The notes beneath the pieces are model-generated. The model worked only from the letters and a program-made list of their open reading frames with translations, was not told the origin of the DNA and ran no database searches. The position numbers and the translations under genes were made by a program. Positions 32,024-39,256 of a stretch of DNA of 45,919 bases are shown here, piece after piece. Origin of the DNA: ZLKRG08 sp964565165 (GTDB lineage Bacteria; Actinomycetota; Actinomycetes; Nanopelagicales; Nanopelagicaceae); the NCBI GenBank assembly GCA_964565165.1, contig CAZMDJ010000006.1, positions 1 to 45,919 on the forward strand, read 5' to 3'. The stretch's first letter is position 1; every line of letters begins with the position of its first letter.

Positions 32024-32272
32024 TCCAAAACCGATTCCGATAAATCCAAAACCAATCAACATGTTCCAAGAACCGATATTTGGAATTGGATATGAAGTCT
32101 GAGTTACATAGAAGACCACGATCCAAAGAAGGCCAATAATGAAGCCTGCGACCATTGCAGGCGCTAACCACTTAGGTGATTCAGCTGGTCCGTTGAAAGT
32201 TTCATCTGTTGGGTGCTCAGATTTGTAAGCACGCTCTGATTGGACCTTTTTACGAAGCTTTGACTTTGGCAT
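32003..32272 (-). CDS. crgA: Cell division protein CrgA
   Basis: An 89-residue protein with two transmembrane helices and a basic N-terminal tail (MPKSKLRKKV). CrgA is an actinobacterial division protein that links FtsZ to the septal peptidoglycan machinery. SPKWLAPAMVAGFIIGLLWIVVFYVT and the second helix MLIGFGFIGIGFGLATRWR match the family. The position next to trpG and pknB is that of mycobacterial crgA. The start at 32272 lies 7 bases after TAAACT, without a ribosome-binding site. Confidence 0.92.
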   Translation of the reverse strand: MPKSKLRKKVQSERAYKSEHPTDETFNGPAESPKWLAPAMVAGFIIGLLWIVVFYVTQTSYPIPNIGSWNMLIGFGFIGIGFGLATRWR

Positions 32273-32279
32273 GTGCGGG

Positions 32280-32295
32280 AGTTTAGCGGAATACT
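32280..32295. promoter_or_regulatory. Back-to-back leaderless promoters of crgA and trpG
   Basis: Minus strand: TAAACT (32280-32285), 7 bases before the crgA ATG, with TTCGCA 17 bases upstream. Plus strand: AATACT (32290-32295), 6 bases before the trpG ATG at 32302, with TTGGCA 18 bases upstream. The -10s are 4 bases apart, so each -35 falls in the coding sequence of the opposite gene. Confidence 0.5.
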
Positions 32296-32301
32296 TTGGC
32301 C

Positions 32302-32922
32302 ATGCGAATTCTGGTCGTCGATAACTACGACTCCTTTGTATTTAATCTGGTCCAATACTTGGGCCAATTGGGTGCAGAGTGCGTAGTCGTGCGTAACGAC
32401 GAAGTGAAGCCAAGCGATGCCGATAATTATGACGGCGTGCTGATCTCCCCTGGCCCTGGAGTTCCCGAGGAAGCGGGCGTCTCTATGGAGATGATTCGTT
32501 ACTGTGCTGAGAAGAAGATTCCGTTATTCGGTGTCTGCTTAGGCCATCAAGCAATCGCTGCAGTTTTCGGTGGAGTGGTATCTCGAGCACCAGAGTTATT
32601 ACACGGAAAGACTTCGCGAGTTCATCATAATCAACACGGTGTATTTGCAGATTTGCCTTCACCATTTACTGCAACGCGTTACCACTCATTAGCAGTTGAA
32701 AAAGATTCAGTACCAAGTGATTTAGAAATTACTGGCGCTACCGAATCTGGAATTGTGATGGGACTTCGCCATAAGACACTTCCGATTGAAGGCGTGCAGT
32801 TCCATCCAGAATCTGTTTTAACTGAACATGGACATGCGATGCTAGCTAATTGGTTAACTGAGTGTGGCGATAAAAATGCAAAAGCAAAAGCAGTTGGCTT
32901 ATCGCCAGTTGTAAATAAATAA
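32302..32922 (+). CDS. Class I glutamine amidotransferase, anthranilate/aminodeoxychorismate synthase component II
   Basis: A 206-residue TrpG/PabA amidotransferase that supplies ammonia from glutamine to chorismate-using synthases. Catalytic Cys is in PLFGVCLGHQAI and the His/Glu pair is in GVQFHPES. NYDSFVFNLVQYL at the start is typical. One such protein often serves both folate and tryptophan synthesis, so I do not choose between trpG and pabA. A TTG at 32296 would add two residues; the ATG at 32302 fits better with the AATACT element. The last 20 residues are a variable tail. Confidence 0.93.
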   Translation: MRILVVDNYDSFVFNLVQYLGQLGAECVVVRNDEVKPSDADNYDGVLISPGPGVPEEAGVSMEMIRYCAEKKIPLFGVCLGHQAIAAVFGGVVSRAPELLHGKTSRVHHNQHGVFADLPSPFTATRYHSLAVEKDSVPSDLEITGATESGIVMGLRHKTLPIEGVQFHPESVLTEHGHAMLANWLTECGDKNAKAKAVGLSPVVNK

Positions 32923-34455
32923 TTACGATTGCTTATTAATAGTTACAGTAATCTGCGAACCAATTTGTAACTGAGTATCTGGCGCAGGTGCTTGCGCTAA
33001 TACAACTCCGCTTGGTTGGTTTGCATCGTAAGAGTAAATCTCGCGCATCAAGAAGCCTGCTTGAGTCAGAGTAGTTCTAGCTTGAATTGCGCTCTGGCCA
33101 ACTAAGTTCGGAACTGCAACGTTTCCATTTGCAATCTGCAGGGTTACGCCAGAACCTGCAATAAGTGTTGAACCGCCAACCGGATCTACACCAAGGACAA
33201 TTCCTATTGATTTATCGCTTGGAATTGCATCAATTGCCGCAACTGTTAAACCAGCCGCCGCTAACGCATCGCGCGCATCGGTTAGTGTCATTCCAACTAA
33301 ATCCATAGGCACAACAACATCGCCAGGTCCATCGCTAATCGTGATTGTTACAACGGTGCCTTTCTTGGCACGCGAGGTAGCAAGTGGATTCTGTGATGCC
33401 ACACGATCAACTGGAATCTTTGAATCATGCGCATGGTTAACCACAACTTTAAATGCGTTTAACTGCGCAGAGGCATCTTCTTCAGATAGACCAACTACGT
33501 TCGGAACTTCCATACCGCTTACAACAGAGAGATCTTTCAAAGTAAGTCCGCCCACTACTACTAATACCGTTGCTAATACACCGGCGACAATCTGCCAGGT
33601 GCGATTCTTCTTCTTTTTGGTACGAACAATCTCAGTGGTAATCGTTTGGCCGGTTTTGATTCGGTGTAAATCAGCCAACATTGAATTAGCATCTTGATAG
33701 CGATTAGCTGCATCTTTTGCCATCACTACAGATAAGAAGTGATCGAATTGTTGATCAACCGCAGGATTAATCTTACTTGGCGGAATTAATTCACCAGAAA
33801 CATGCTGGAATGCAATAGATACAGGCGTATCACCGGTAAATGGCGGGCGACCTGTGAGCATTTCATATAGAACTACGCCTACCGAGTAAAGATCGCTTCG
33901 TGCATCAGCTACTTCACCACTTGCTTGTTCCGGCGATAGATACTGCGCAGTTCCAACTACATTCCAAGTTGCTGTCATAGTTGCGCTGACATCATCAAGT
34001 GCGCGCGCAATACCGAAATCCATAACCTTCACATCACCTTGATCGGTGATCATGATGTTTCCAGGCTTAATGTCGCGGTGCACAATTCCATTTGCATGTG
34101 AATAGGCGAGAGCTTGCAAGATTCCTTCAGTAATTTGAATTGCAGTCTTTGGATCAACCGGGCCATTAATAAGTTCGCGAAGCGTCTTTCCTTGTAATAA
34201 CTCCATCACAATGTAAGGCGCAGGGTTTTCACCGCTATCGTAAACGGCAACAATTCCAGGATGGCTCAAACCTGCAGCAGCCAGCGCCTCTTTGCGAAAT
34301 CGAGTTACGAAAGTCTGCTCGCGATTTAAATCGCTACGAAGAACTTTTACTGCAACTTCGCGGTTAAGACGTAAATCTTTTGCGATAAATACATCAGACA
34401 TTCCACCTGCGCCAATTAATGCACCCAATTCATAGCGCTCGCCAAATAGTTTCAT
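32923..34455 (-). CDS. pknB: Ser/Thr protein kinase PknB with three PASTA domains
   Basis: A 510-residue receptor-type kinase. The kinase domain (1-270) has the glycine loop IGAGGMSDV, Lys37, the catalytic HRDIKPGN with Asp128, and DFG at 146-148. A basic juxtamembrane stretch (RTKKKKNRTW) precedes the one transmembrane helix (about 292-307). Outside it are three PASTA repeats (about 317-380, 384-450 and 452-510), which sense peptidoglycan fragments or lipid II. Mycobacterial PknB has four. Substrates there include CwlM, which is also encoded here. Coupled to pstP by an ATGA overlap. The stop abuts that of trpG. Confidence 0.95.
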   Translation of the reverse strand: MKLFGERYELGALIGAGGMSDVFIAKDLRLNREVAVKVLRSDLNREQTFVTRFRKEALAAAGLSHPGIVAVYDSGENPAPYIVMELLQGKTLRELINGPVDPKTAIQITEGILQALAYSHANGIVHRDIKPGNIMITDQGDVKVMDFGIARALDDVSATMTATWNVVGTAQYLSPEQASGEVADARSDLYSVGVVLYEMLTGRPPFTGDTPVSIAFQHVSGELIPPSKINPAVDQQFDHFLSVVMAKDAANRYQDANSMLADLHRIKTGQTITTEIVRTKKKKNRTWQIVAGVLATVLVVVGGLTLKDLSVVSGMEVPNVVGLSEEDASAQLNAFKVVVNHAHDSKIPVDRVASQNPLATSRAKKGTVVTITISDGPGDVVVPMDLVGMTLTDARDALAAAGLTVAAIDAIPSDKSIGIVLGVDPVGGSTLIAGSGVTLQIANGNVAVPNLVGQSAIQARTTLTQAGFLMREIYSYDANQPSGVVLAQAPAPDTQLQIGSQITVTINKQS

Positions 34456-35210
34456 TTAGCAGCCCCTAGAAATAGCGTTGGCGAATCCCCAGAACCAACT
34501 TCTGCAATTAACACAGTTACGTTATCTGGCGCACCGCGTTCATAAGTCAGTTCAATTAATTTATTTAGCGCATCTTCACCCTTTAGTAGCGCTTCAATCT
34601 CTGAATTCTTAAGTACTGCATTTAAACCGTCGCTACAGAGTAAGAATTTGTCACCAACTTTTACATCGTATTCCAAAAGAAGCGGCGTGATATTTCCATG
34701 GCCCATCAATACATTTGTTAATACCGAACGCTGCGGATGAACTGTCGCTTCTTCTTCAGTAATTGTTCCGGCATCAATAAGTTCTTGAACTACCGAGTGA
34801 TCCTTTGTTAGCTGTGTAAATTCTTTTCCGCGCAATCTATATGCACGCGAATCTCCGGCATGTAATACATATGCTTTTTCACGATAGAGCGCGACTGATG
34901 TCAGTGTCGTGCCCATTCCAGAGAGGCGATCATTTGCCTCTGCAGTTAAGCGAATCTCATCATCAACATCTAAAAGTGCAGTCAAAAGAAAATCATCGAG
35001 AGATTCTGAATCCATCTCATCGTTATTTAATAATGGAAGTGTTTGTGCCAGAGTTGTAATTGCAACTTTCGATGCAACTTCTCCGCCTGCATGACCACCC
35101 ATGCCATCAGCGACCGCAATTAATACGCCATTTATCAGCGCAGAATCTTCATTTCCGCTTCTATGCAGACCAACTTCACTTCGCCCGGTTGCAGAGAAAC
35201 GTTGACTCAC
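34452..35210 (-). CDS. pstP: PP2C-type Ser/Thr phosphatase PstP
   Basis: A 252-residue PPM/PP2C phosphatase that removes phosphate from PknB and its targets. Metal-binding motifs are present: GLHRSGNEDSAL, VADGMGGHAGGE, and later LCSDGLNAVL and GAPDNVTVLI. The usual transmembrane helix and extracellular tail of mycobacterial PstP are missing; the protein ends soon after the catalytic domain, so it is probably soluble. The start is GTG at 35210, 7 bases after TAGGCT. Neither rodA, pbpA, pknA nor FHA genes lie beside it, unlike in mycobacteria. Confidence 0.93.
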   Translation of the reverse strand: MSQRFSATGRSEVGLHRSGNEDSALINGVLIAVADGMGGHAGGEVASKVAITTLAQTLPLLNNDEMDSESLDDFLLTALLDVDDEIRLTAEANDRLSGMGTTLTSVALYREKAYVLHAGDSRAYRLRGKEFTQLTKDHSVVQELIDAGTITEEEATVHPQRSVLTNVLMGHGNITPLLLEYDVKVGDKFLLCSDGLNAVLKNSEIEALLKGEDALNKLIELTYERGAPDNVTVLIAEVGSGDSPTLFLGAAK

Positions 35211-35217
35211 GTTTCCT

Positions 35218-35233
35218 AGCCTACGGGTAGAAT
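35218..35233. promoter_or_regulatory. Back-to-back leaderless promoters of pstP and pheA
   Basis: Minus strand TAGGCT (35218-35223) lies 7 bases before the pstP GTG. Plus strand TAGAAT (35228-35233) lies 6 bases before the pheA GTG. The two -10s are 4 bases apart and the start codons 29 bases apart, the same geometry as at crgA/trpG. Confidence 0.55.
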
Positions 35234-35239
35234 TCGCAG

Positions 35240-36154
35240 GTGAGTAAATATGCCTATCTCGGCCCAGTTGGTACCTTCACTGAAGCTGCCCTGCGCACGA
35301 TTACAGGCGGTTCAGACCAGCTAATTCCATGCTCAAATGTCACCGCAGCGCTAGATATGGTGCGCGATGGATCTGCAGATTTCGCTTTAGTTCCAATTGA
35401 AAACTCTGTAGAAGGCGTTGTTGCTAGAACTCTTGATGAGCTAGCAATTGGTGAGCCATTAATTATTGTTGGTGAAGTTCTACTTCCAGTTACTTTTGCT
35501 TTGATGGTTCGCGATGCAAACGCTGAAGTTAAGAAAATTGCAACACATCCTCATGCAGAGGCGCAGTGCCGTAAATACATTGCAAAGCATTATCCAAATG
35601 CAGAGTTGATTATTACCAATTCAACTGCAGCGGCGGCAGAGGCTTTAGCTAACGGTCAGTTCGATGCTGCTGTTGCATCAGAAGTTGCCGCAAAGACTTA
35701 TGGCTTAACAGTTTTAAATAACAATATTGGTGATTCAGAGGCAGCAGTTACTCGCTTCGTTAAAGTATCGAAGCCTGGCGCAATCCCTGCACCTACAGGT
35801 TTTGATCGGACCTCACTTGCGGCATTTATCGGAATTGATCACGCGGGTGCGCTACTTGAAGTACTTACTGAGTTCGCAGTGCGCGGAGTAAACCTAACTT
35901 TCATTCAATCACGACCAACTGGTCGCGAACTTGGCCACTATCACTTCATTATTGATGCAGAAGGCCATATCAATGATGCACGCGTTGGAGATGCGCTAAC
36001 TGGCTTACGCCGTATCTGTGAAGATATTCGTTTCTTAGGTTCTTACCCACGTGCAGATAAAGTTGCACCAACAACCACCAAAGCAACAAGCGATGATTCA
36101 TTTAAGAGTTCTAATAACTGGTTAGAAGATGTACGAAAGGGGCGCGCAATATGA
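35240..36154 (+). CDS. pheA: Prephenate dehydratase
   Basis: A 304-residue enzyme turning prephenate into phenylpyruvate in phenylalanine synthesis. The periplasmic-binding-like catalytic domain (1-180) shows YLGPVGTFTEAAL, FALVPIENSVEG and the catalytic TRF motif (AAVTRFVKV). A C-terminal ACT domain (about 193-270, with GALLEVLTEFAVRGVNLTFIQSRP) should bind phenylalanine for feedback control. No chorismate mutase domain. The start is GTG at 35240 behind TAGAAT. It overlaps serS by 4 bases. Confidence 0.95.
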   Translation: MSKYAYLGPVGTFTEAALRTITGGSDQLIPCSNVTAALDMVRDGSADFALVPIENSVEGVVARTLDELAIGEPLIIVGEVLLPVTFALMVRDANAEVKKIATHPHAEAQCRKYIAKHYPNAELIITNSTAAAAEALANGQFDAAVASEVAAKTYGLTVLNNNIGDSEAAVTRFVKVSKPGAIPAPTGFDRTSLAAFIGIDHAGALLEVLTEFAVRGVNLTFIQSRPTGRELGHYHFIIDAEGHINDARVGDALTGLRRICEDIRFLGSYPRADKVAPTTTKATSDDSFKSSNNWLEDVRKGRAI

Positions 36155-37413
36155 TCGATATCAAGTTAATCCGCGAAAATCCGGAGCTTGTTAAGTCATC
36201 GCAGCGCGGCCGCGGAGAAGACGAATCAATCGTTGATCGTTTAATTGCGCTTGATACCAAGCGTCGCGAAGCTATCTCTGCTTTCGAAACTGTACGTGCA
36301 GAACAGAATCTTCTATCTAAATCTGTGGGCGCAGCTAAAGGTGATGAGAAGGCAGCGCTACTTGAGAAGGCAAAAGGTTTAGCGGCTCAAGTTAAAGAGG
36401 CAGATGCAAAGCGCGCAGAGGCTGAAGCTGAGACAACTGTTGTAGCAAAGCTTCTATCAAACGTTCTTGATCCAGATGCGCCAATTGGTGGCGAAGCAGA
36501 TTTCAAAGTTATCGAACATGTTGGTGAACCACGTAAGTTTGATTTTGAACCGAAAGATCACGTTGAGCTAGGTAAGTTACTTGGCGCAATTGATACCGAA
36601 CGTGGCGCGAAAGTTGCTGGCGCTCGCAGCTACTACTTAACTGGCGTTGGTGCGCTACTAGAACTTGCACTTATTAACTATGCGATTCAACAGGCAACTA
36701 AAGCAGGATTTATCCCAGTGATTCCACCGGTACTTGTTAATCCGCCAGCGATGGAAGGAACAGGTTTCCTTGGCCAGGCTGCAGAGAATGTTTATCACAT
36801 CGAAAAAGACGATGTTTATTTAGTCGGCACATCTGAAGTTCCGCTTGCTGCGTATCACATGGATGAAATTCTTGATGCAGCGAAGTTACCAATTCGCTAC
36901 ACCGGTTACTCACCATGTTTCCGCCGCGAAGCTGGCACTTACGGAAAAGATACTCGCGGAATTATTCGCGTTCACCAATTTGAAAAAGTTGAGATGTTTG
37001 TATTTACAACTCCAGAAGATGCGAAGGAAGAACATAAGCGTTTGTTGCAGTGGGAGAAGGATTTCCTAAATGCAATGAATATTCCTTATCGCGTACTTGA
37101 TATCGCATCAGGCGATCTAGGTTCATCCGCAAACCGTAAGTTTGATATCGAAGCTTGGATTCCAACCCAGAATGCATATCGCGAAGTTACAAGCACCTCG
37201 AATTGCACTGAATTCCAGGCTCGCCGCTTAAATATTCGCATGAAGGATGAGAACGGAACTCGCCCACTTGCAACGCTAAATGGCACTCTTGTTGCAGTTC
37301 CGCGCATGATTGTTGCGATTCTTGAGAACAATCAGAATGCAGATGGATCTGTAAATGTTCCAGAAGTTCTTCAACCATACATTGGTAAGTCAAAGCTTGA
37401 AGTGATTAATTGA
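36151..37413 (+). CDS. serS: Seryl-tRNA synthetase
   Basis: A 420-residue class II synthetase charging serine on tRNA-Ser. The N-terminal antiparallel coiled coil (about 28-100) that grips the long variable arm is visible as a charged helical stretch. Class II motif 2 is in GYSPCFRREAGTYGKDTRGIIRVHQFEK, and motif 3 in NGTLVAVPRMIVAILENNQ. It is coupled to pheA by ATGA. Two tRNA-Ser genes lie in the same window, one of them about 830 bases downstream. Confidence 0.97.
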   Translation: MIDIKLIRENPELVKSSQRGRGEDESIVDRLIALDTKRREAISAFETVRAEQNLLSKSVGAAKGDEKAALLEKAKGLAAQVKEADAKRAEAEAETTVVAKLLSNVLDPDAPIGGEADFKVIEHVGEPRKFDFEPKDHVELGKLLGAIDTERGAKVAGARSYYLTGVGALLELALINYAIQQATKAGFIPVIPPVLVNPPAMEGTGFLGQAAENVYHIEKDDVYLVGTSEVPLAAYHMDEILDAAKLPIRYTGYSPCFRREAGTYGKDTRGIIRVHQFEKVEMFVFTTPEDAKEEHKRLLQWEKDFLNAMNIPYRVLDIASGDLGSSANRKFDIEAWIPTQNAYREVTSTSNCTEFQARRLNIRMKDENGTRPLATLNGTLVAVPRMIVAILENNQNADGSVNVPEVLQPYIGKSKLEVIN

Positions 37414-38228
37414 GTTACAGACCAAAATTAATTGCAACAGATTTAGACGGAACTATCTGTCCACACGCTGCACCAATTTCTAAACGAACTATCGCTGCAC
37501 TTACTCGTGCACACGAAATGGGTGTAAAAGTTTTCTTTGTAACTGGTCGTCCACCACGTTGGATGGGACAGATTAAAGAGGCATTTAACTTCGGCCAAGC
37601 GATTTGCAGTAACGGTGGCCAACTCTGGGATTTACAGAATGAAAAAGTTTTAGAGGAGTGGCGCATTACTCCAGATGATTTGCACACCACTATTACTCGT
37701 TTACGTAACGCGATTCCAGAGATTCACTTTGCCTTTGAAAATCACGGAGATTTCCGCCGCGAGAAAAAATACGAAGCTCGTTGGGATGTCGGTGTAGATG
37801 AAACTGGCGTCGATGACATTTTGGATTTCATTGACCAAGGTGCAATTAAATTATTAGCTCGCGGTTCAGATAAATTATTTAACTCTGATGAATTGCTTGC
37901 AGTTGCACAACGCGAAGTTGGCGATCTGGTAACTGTCACACACTCAAACCCTTGGGAATCATTATTAGAAATCAGCGCACATAGCGTTTCAAAGGGCGAC
38001 ACCTTGGCTGTGATGTGTGAACGACTACAGATTGATCGTGAAGATGTTGTGGCATTTGGCGATAATCCAAATGATTTCTCAATGCTCGAATTTGCTGGAC
38101 GTTCGTACATCATGAGCGATGGACATCCTGATGGAATTAAATATGCAACGGCTTCTGCGCCTCCGTGCGACGAAGATGGAGTGGCTCAGATAGTCGAAGA
38201 GCTCCTCAATTTGGCGCCACGCCCGTAA
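37410..38228 (+). CDS. HAD-superfamily (Cof-type, class IIB) phosphatase
   Basis: A 272-residue hydrolase. Motif I is ATDLDGTIC with the nucleophile aspartate, motif II is FFVTGRPPRW, and motif IV is VVAFGDNPNDFSML. The large cap between motifs II and III is of Cof type. Such enzymes remove phosphate from sugar phosphates, FMN or similar metabolites; the substrate is unknown. It starts with TTG at 37410, overlapping the serS stop (TTGA), so it depends on translation from serS. It often sits next to serS in actinobacteria. Confidence 0.88.
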   Translation: MSYRPKLIATDLDGTICPHAAPISKRTIAALTRAHEMGVKVFFVTGRPPRWMGQIKEAFNFGQAICSNGGQLWDLQNEKVLEEWRITPDDLHTTITRLRNAIPEIHFAFENHGDFRREKKYEARWDVGVDETGVDDILDFIDQGAIKLLARGSDKLFNSDELLAVAQREVGDLVTVTHSNPWESLLEISAHSVSKGDTLAVMCERLQIDREDVVAFGDNPNDFSMLEFAGRSYIMSDGHPDGIKYATASAPPCDEDGVAQIVEELLNLAPRP

Positions 38229-38247
38229 TTCATATAAATTACGCCGC

Positions 38248-38333
38248 GGAGGGCTCGCATAGCGGCCGAGTGCACCGGTCTTGAAAACCGGCAAGGGAAA
38301 CCTTCGTGGGTTCAAATCCCACGCCCTCCGCCA
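38248..38333 (+). tRNA. tRNA-Ser (UGA anticodon)
   Basis: The acceptor GGAGGGC (38248-38254) pairs with GCCCTCC (38323-38329), followed by discriminator G and an encoded CCA. The anticodon arm CCGGT-CTTGAAA-ACCGG presents TGA. A long variable arm (about CAAGGGAAACCTTC) marks a class II tRNA. The T arm is GTGGG-TTCAAAT-CCCAC. Confidence 0.97.
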
Positions 38334-38343
38334 TATTTAAAAG

Positions 38344-38370
38344 GCGCGTGACTAAATGCACGCGCTTTTT
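38344..38370 (+). terminator. Intrinsic terminator after tRNA-Ser
   Basis: The stem GCGCGTG (38344-38350) and CACGCGC (38359-38365) is perfect, with an 8-base loop, and is followed by TTTTT and more T-rich sequence. It separates the tRNA from the succinate dehydrogenase operon. Confidence 0.9.
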
Positions 38371-38446
38371 GCTTTTCATAGATAGCGCGTCTTTCTTTGC
38401 AAGAGGAGACTTAGCCCCGTCCTTATCTCTCACGGAGGCTTACAAG

Positions 38447-39247
38447 ATGGCAGGAGTTTTTTCGCCTGGTCGCGCCAAAATAGATGTTAAAACGCTACGT
38501 ACTGATCGTTGGTGGTTACAGCCAACAATCACAGTTGCTGTTTTAGTTTCATTCATTATTTATGCAACCTTTAGAGCATTTGAAGCAAAATATTATTTTG
38601 CCGAACCACTGATCTCTCCTTTCTATTCACCTTGTTTATCTAGCGATTGCGTTGATGGTTCATCGTTATTAGGACAACCATTTGGACACGTAGTGCTATT
38701 TGGTTTAGCGATTTCACCAGCGTTATTTATTTTGATCTTCCCATTGGGATTCCGCATGACTTGCTACTACTACCGCAAGGCTTACTACCGCGGATTCTGG
38801 CAATCACCACCTGCTTGCGCAGTTGCTGAACCACATAAGTCCTATAGCGGCGAAACAAAAGCTCCGCTAATTGTTCAGAACGGACATCGTTGGTTCTTCT
38901 TAGCAGGTATGGTCTTTAATGTAATTCTTACAATCGATGCGTTACTTGCTTTCCGCAATGAACATAAAGAGTGGGGCCACATGTCAGTTGGCACCATCGT
39001 GTTAATAATTAACGCAGCGCTACTTTGGGGTTATTCACTTTCATGTCATTCATGTCGCCACATAGTTGGTGGACGTTTACGTAACTTCTCGAAGCACCCA
39101 GTTCGTTACAAGATGTGGGGTTGGGTTTCTAAGTTAAATGAGAAGCATCAGAACTTCGCTTGGGTTTCACTATTTGGTGTAGCTCTTACCGATCTTTATG
39201 TCCGCCTCGTTGCCGCTGGCACGATTACCAACTTCTACTTCTTCTAG
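38447..39247 (+). CDS. Succinate dehydrogenase/fumarate reductase membrane anchor subunit
   Basis: A 266-residue membrane protein with about five helices, directly before the flavoprotein and iron-sulfur subunits. It belongs to the actinobacterial Sdh anchors that are weakly similar to classical SdhC. Several histidines near helix ends (for example GQPFGHVVLFGL, NGHRWFF, SLSCHSCRHIVGG) could bind haem. The anchor passes electrons to the quinone pool. The open frame extends back to 38306 across tRNA-Ser, but the ATG at 38447 has GGAGG about 8 bases upstream. Confidence 0.82.
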   Translation: MAGVFSPGRAKIDVKTLRTDRWWLQPTITVAVLVSFIIYATFRAFEAKYYFAEPLISPFYSPCLSSDCVDGSSLLGQPFGHVVLFGLAISPALFILIFPLGFRMTCYYYRKAYYRGFWQSPPACAVAEPHKSYSGETKAPLIVQNGHRWFFLAGMVFNVILTIDALLAFRNEHKEWGHMSVGTIVLIINAALLWGYSLSCHSCRHIVGGRLRNFSKHPVRYKMWGWVSKLNEKHQNFAWVSLFGVALTDLYVRLVAAGTITNFYFF

Positions 39248-39256
39248 GAGCTAGCG

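Noticed and set aside
38306..38446. Longer start for the Sdh anchor subunit
   Set aside because: It would translate part of tRNA-Ser and its terminator; the ATG at 38447 has a strong ribosome-binding site.
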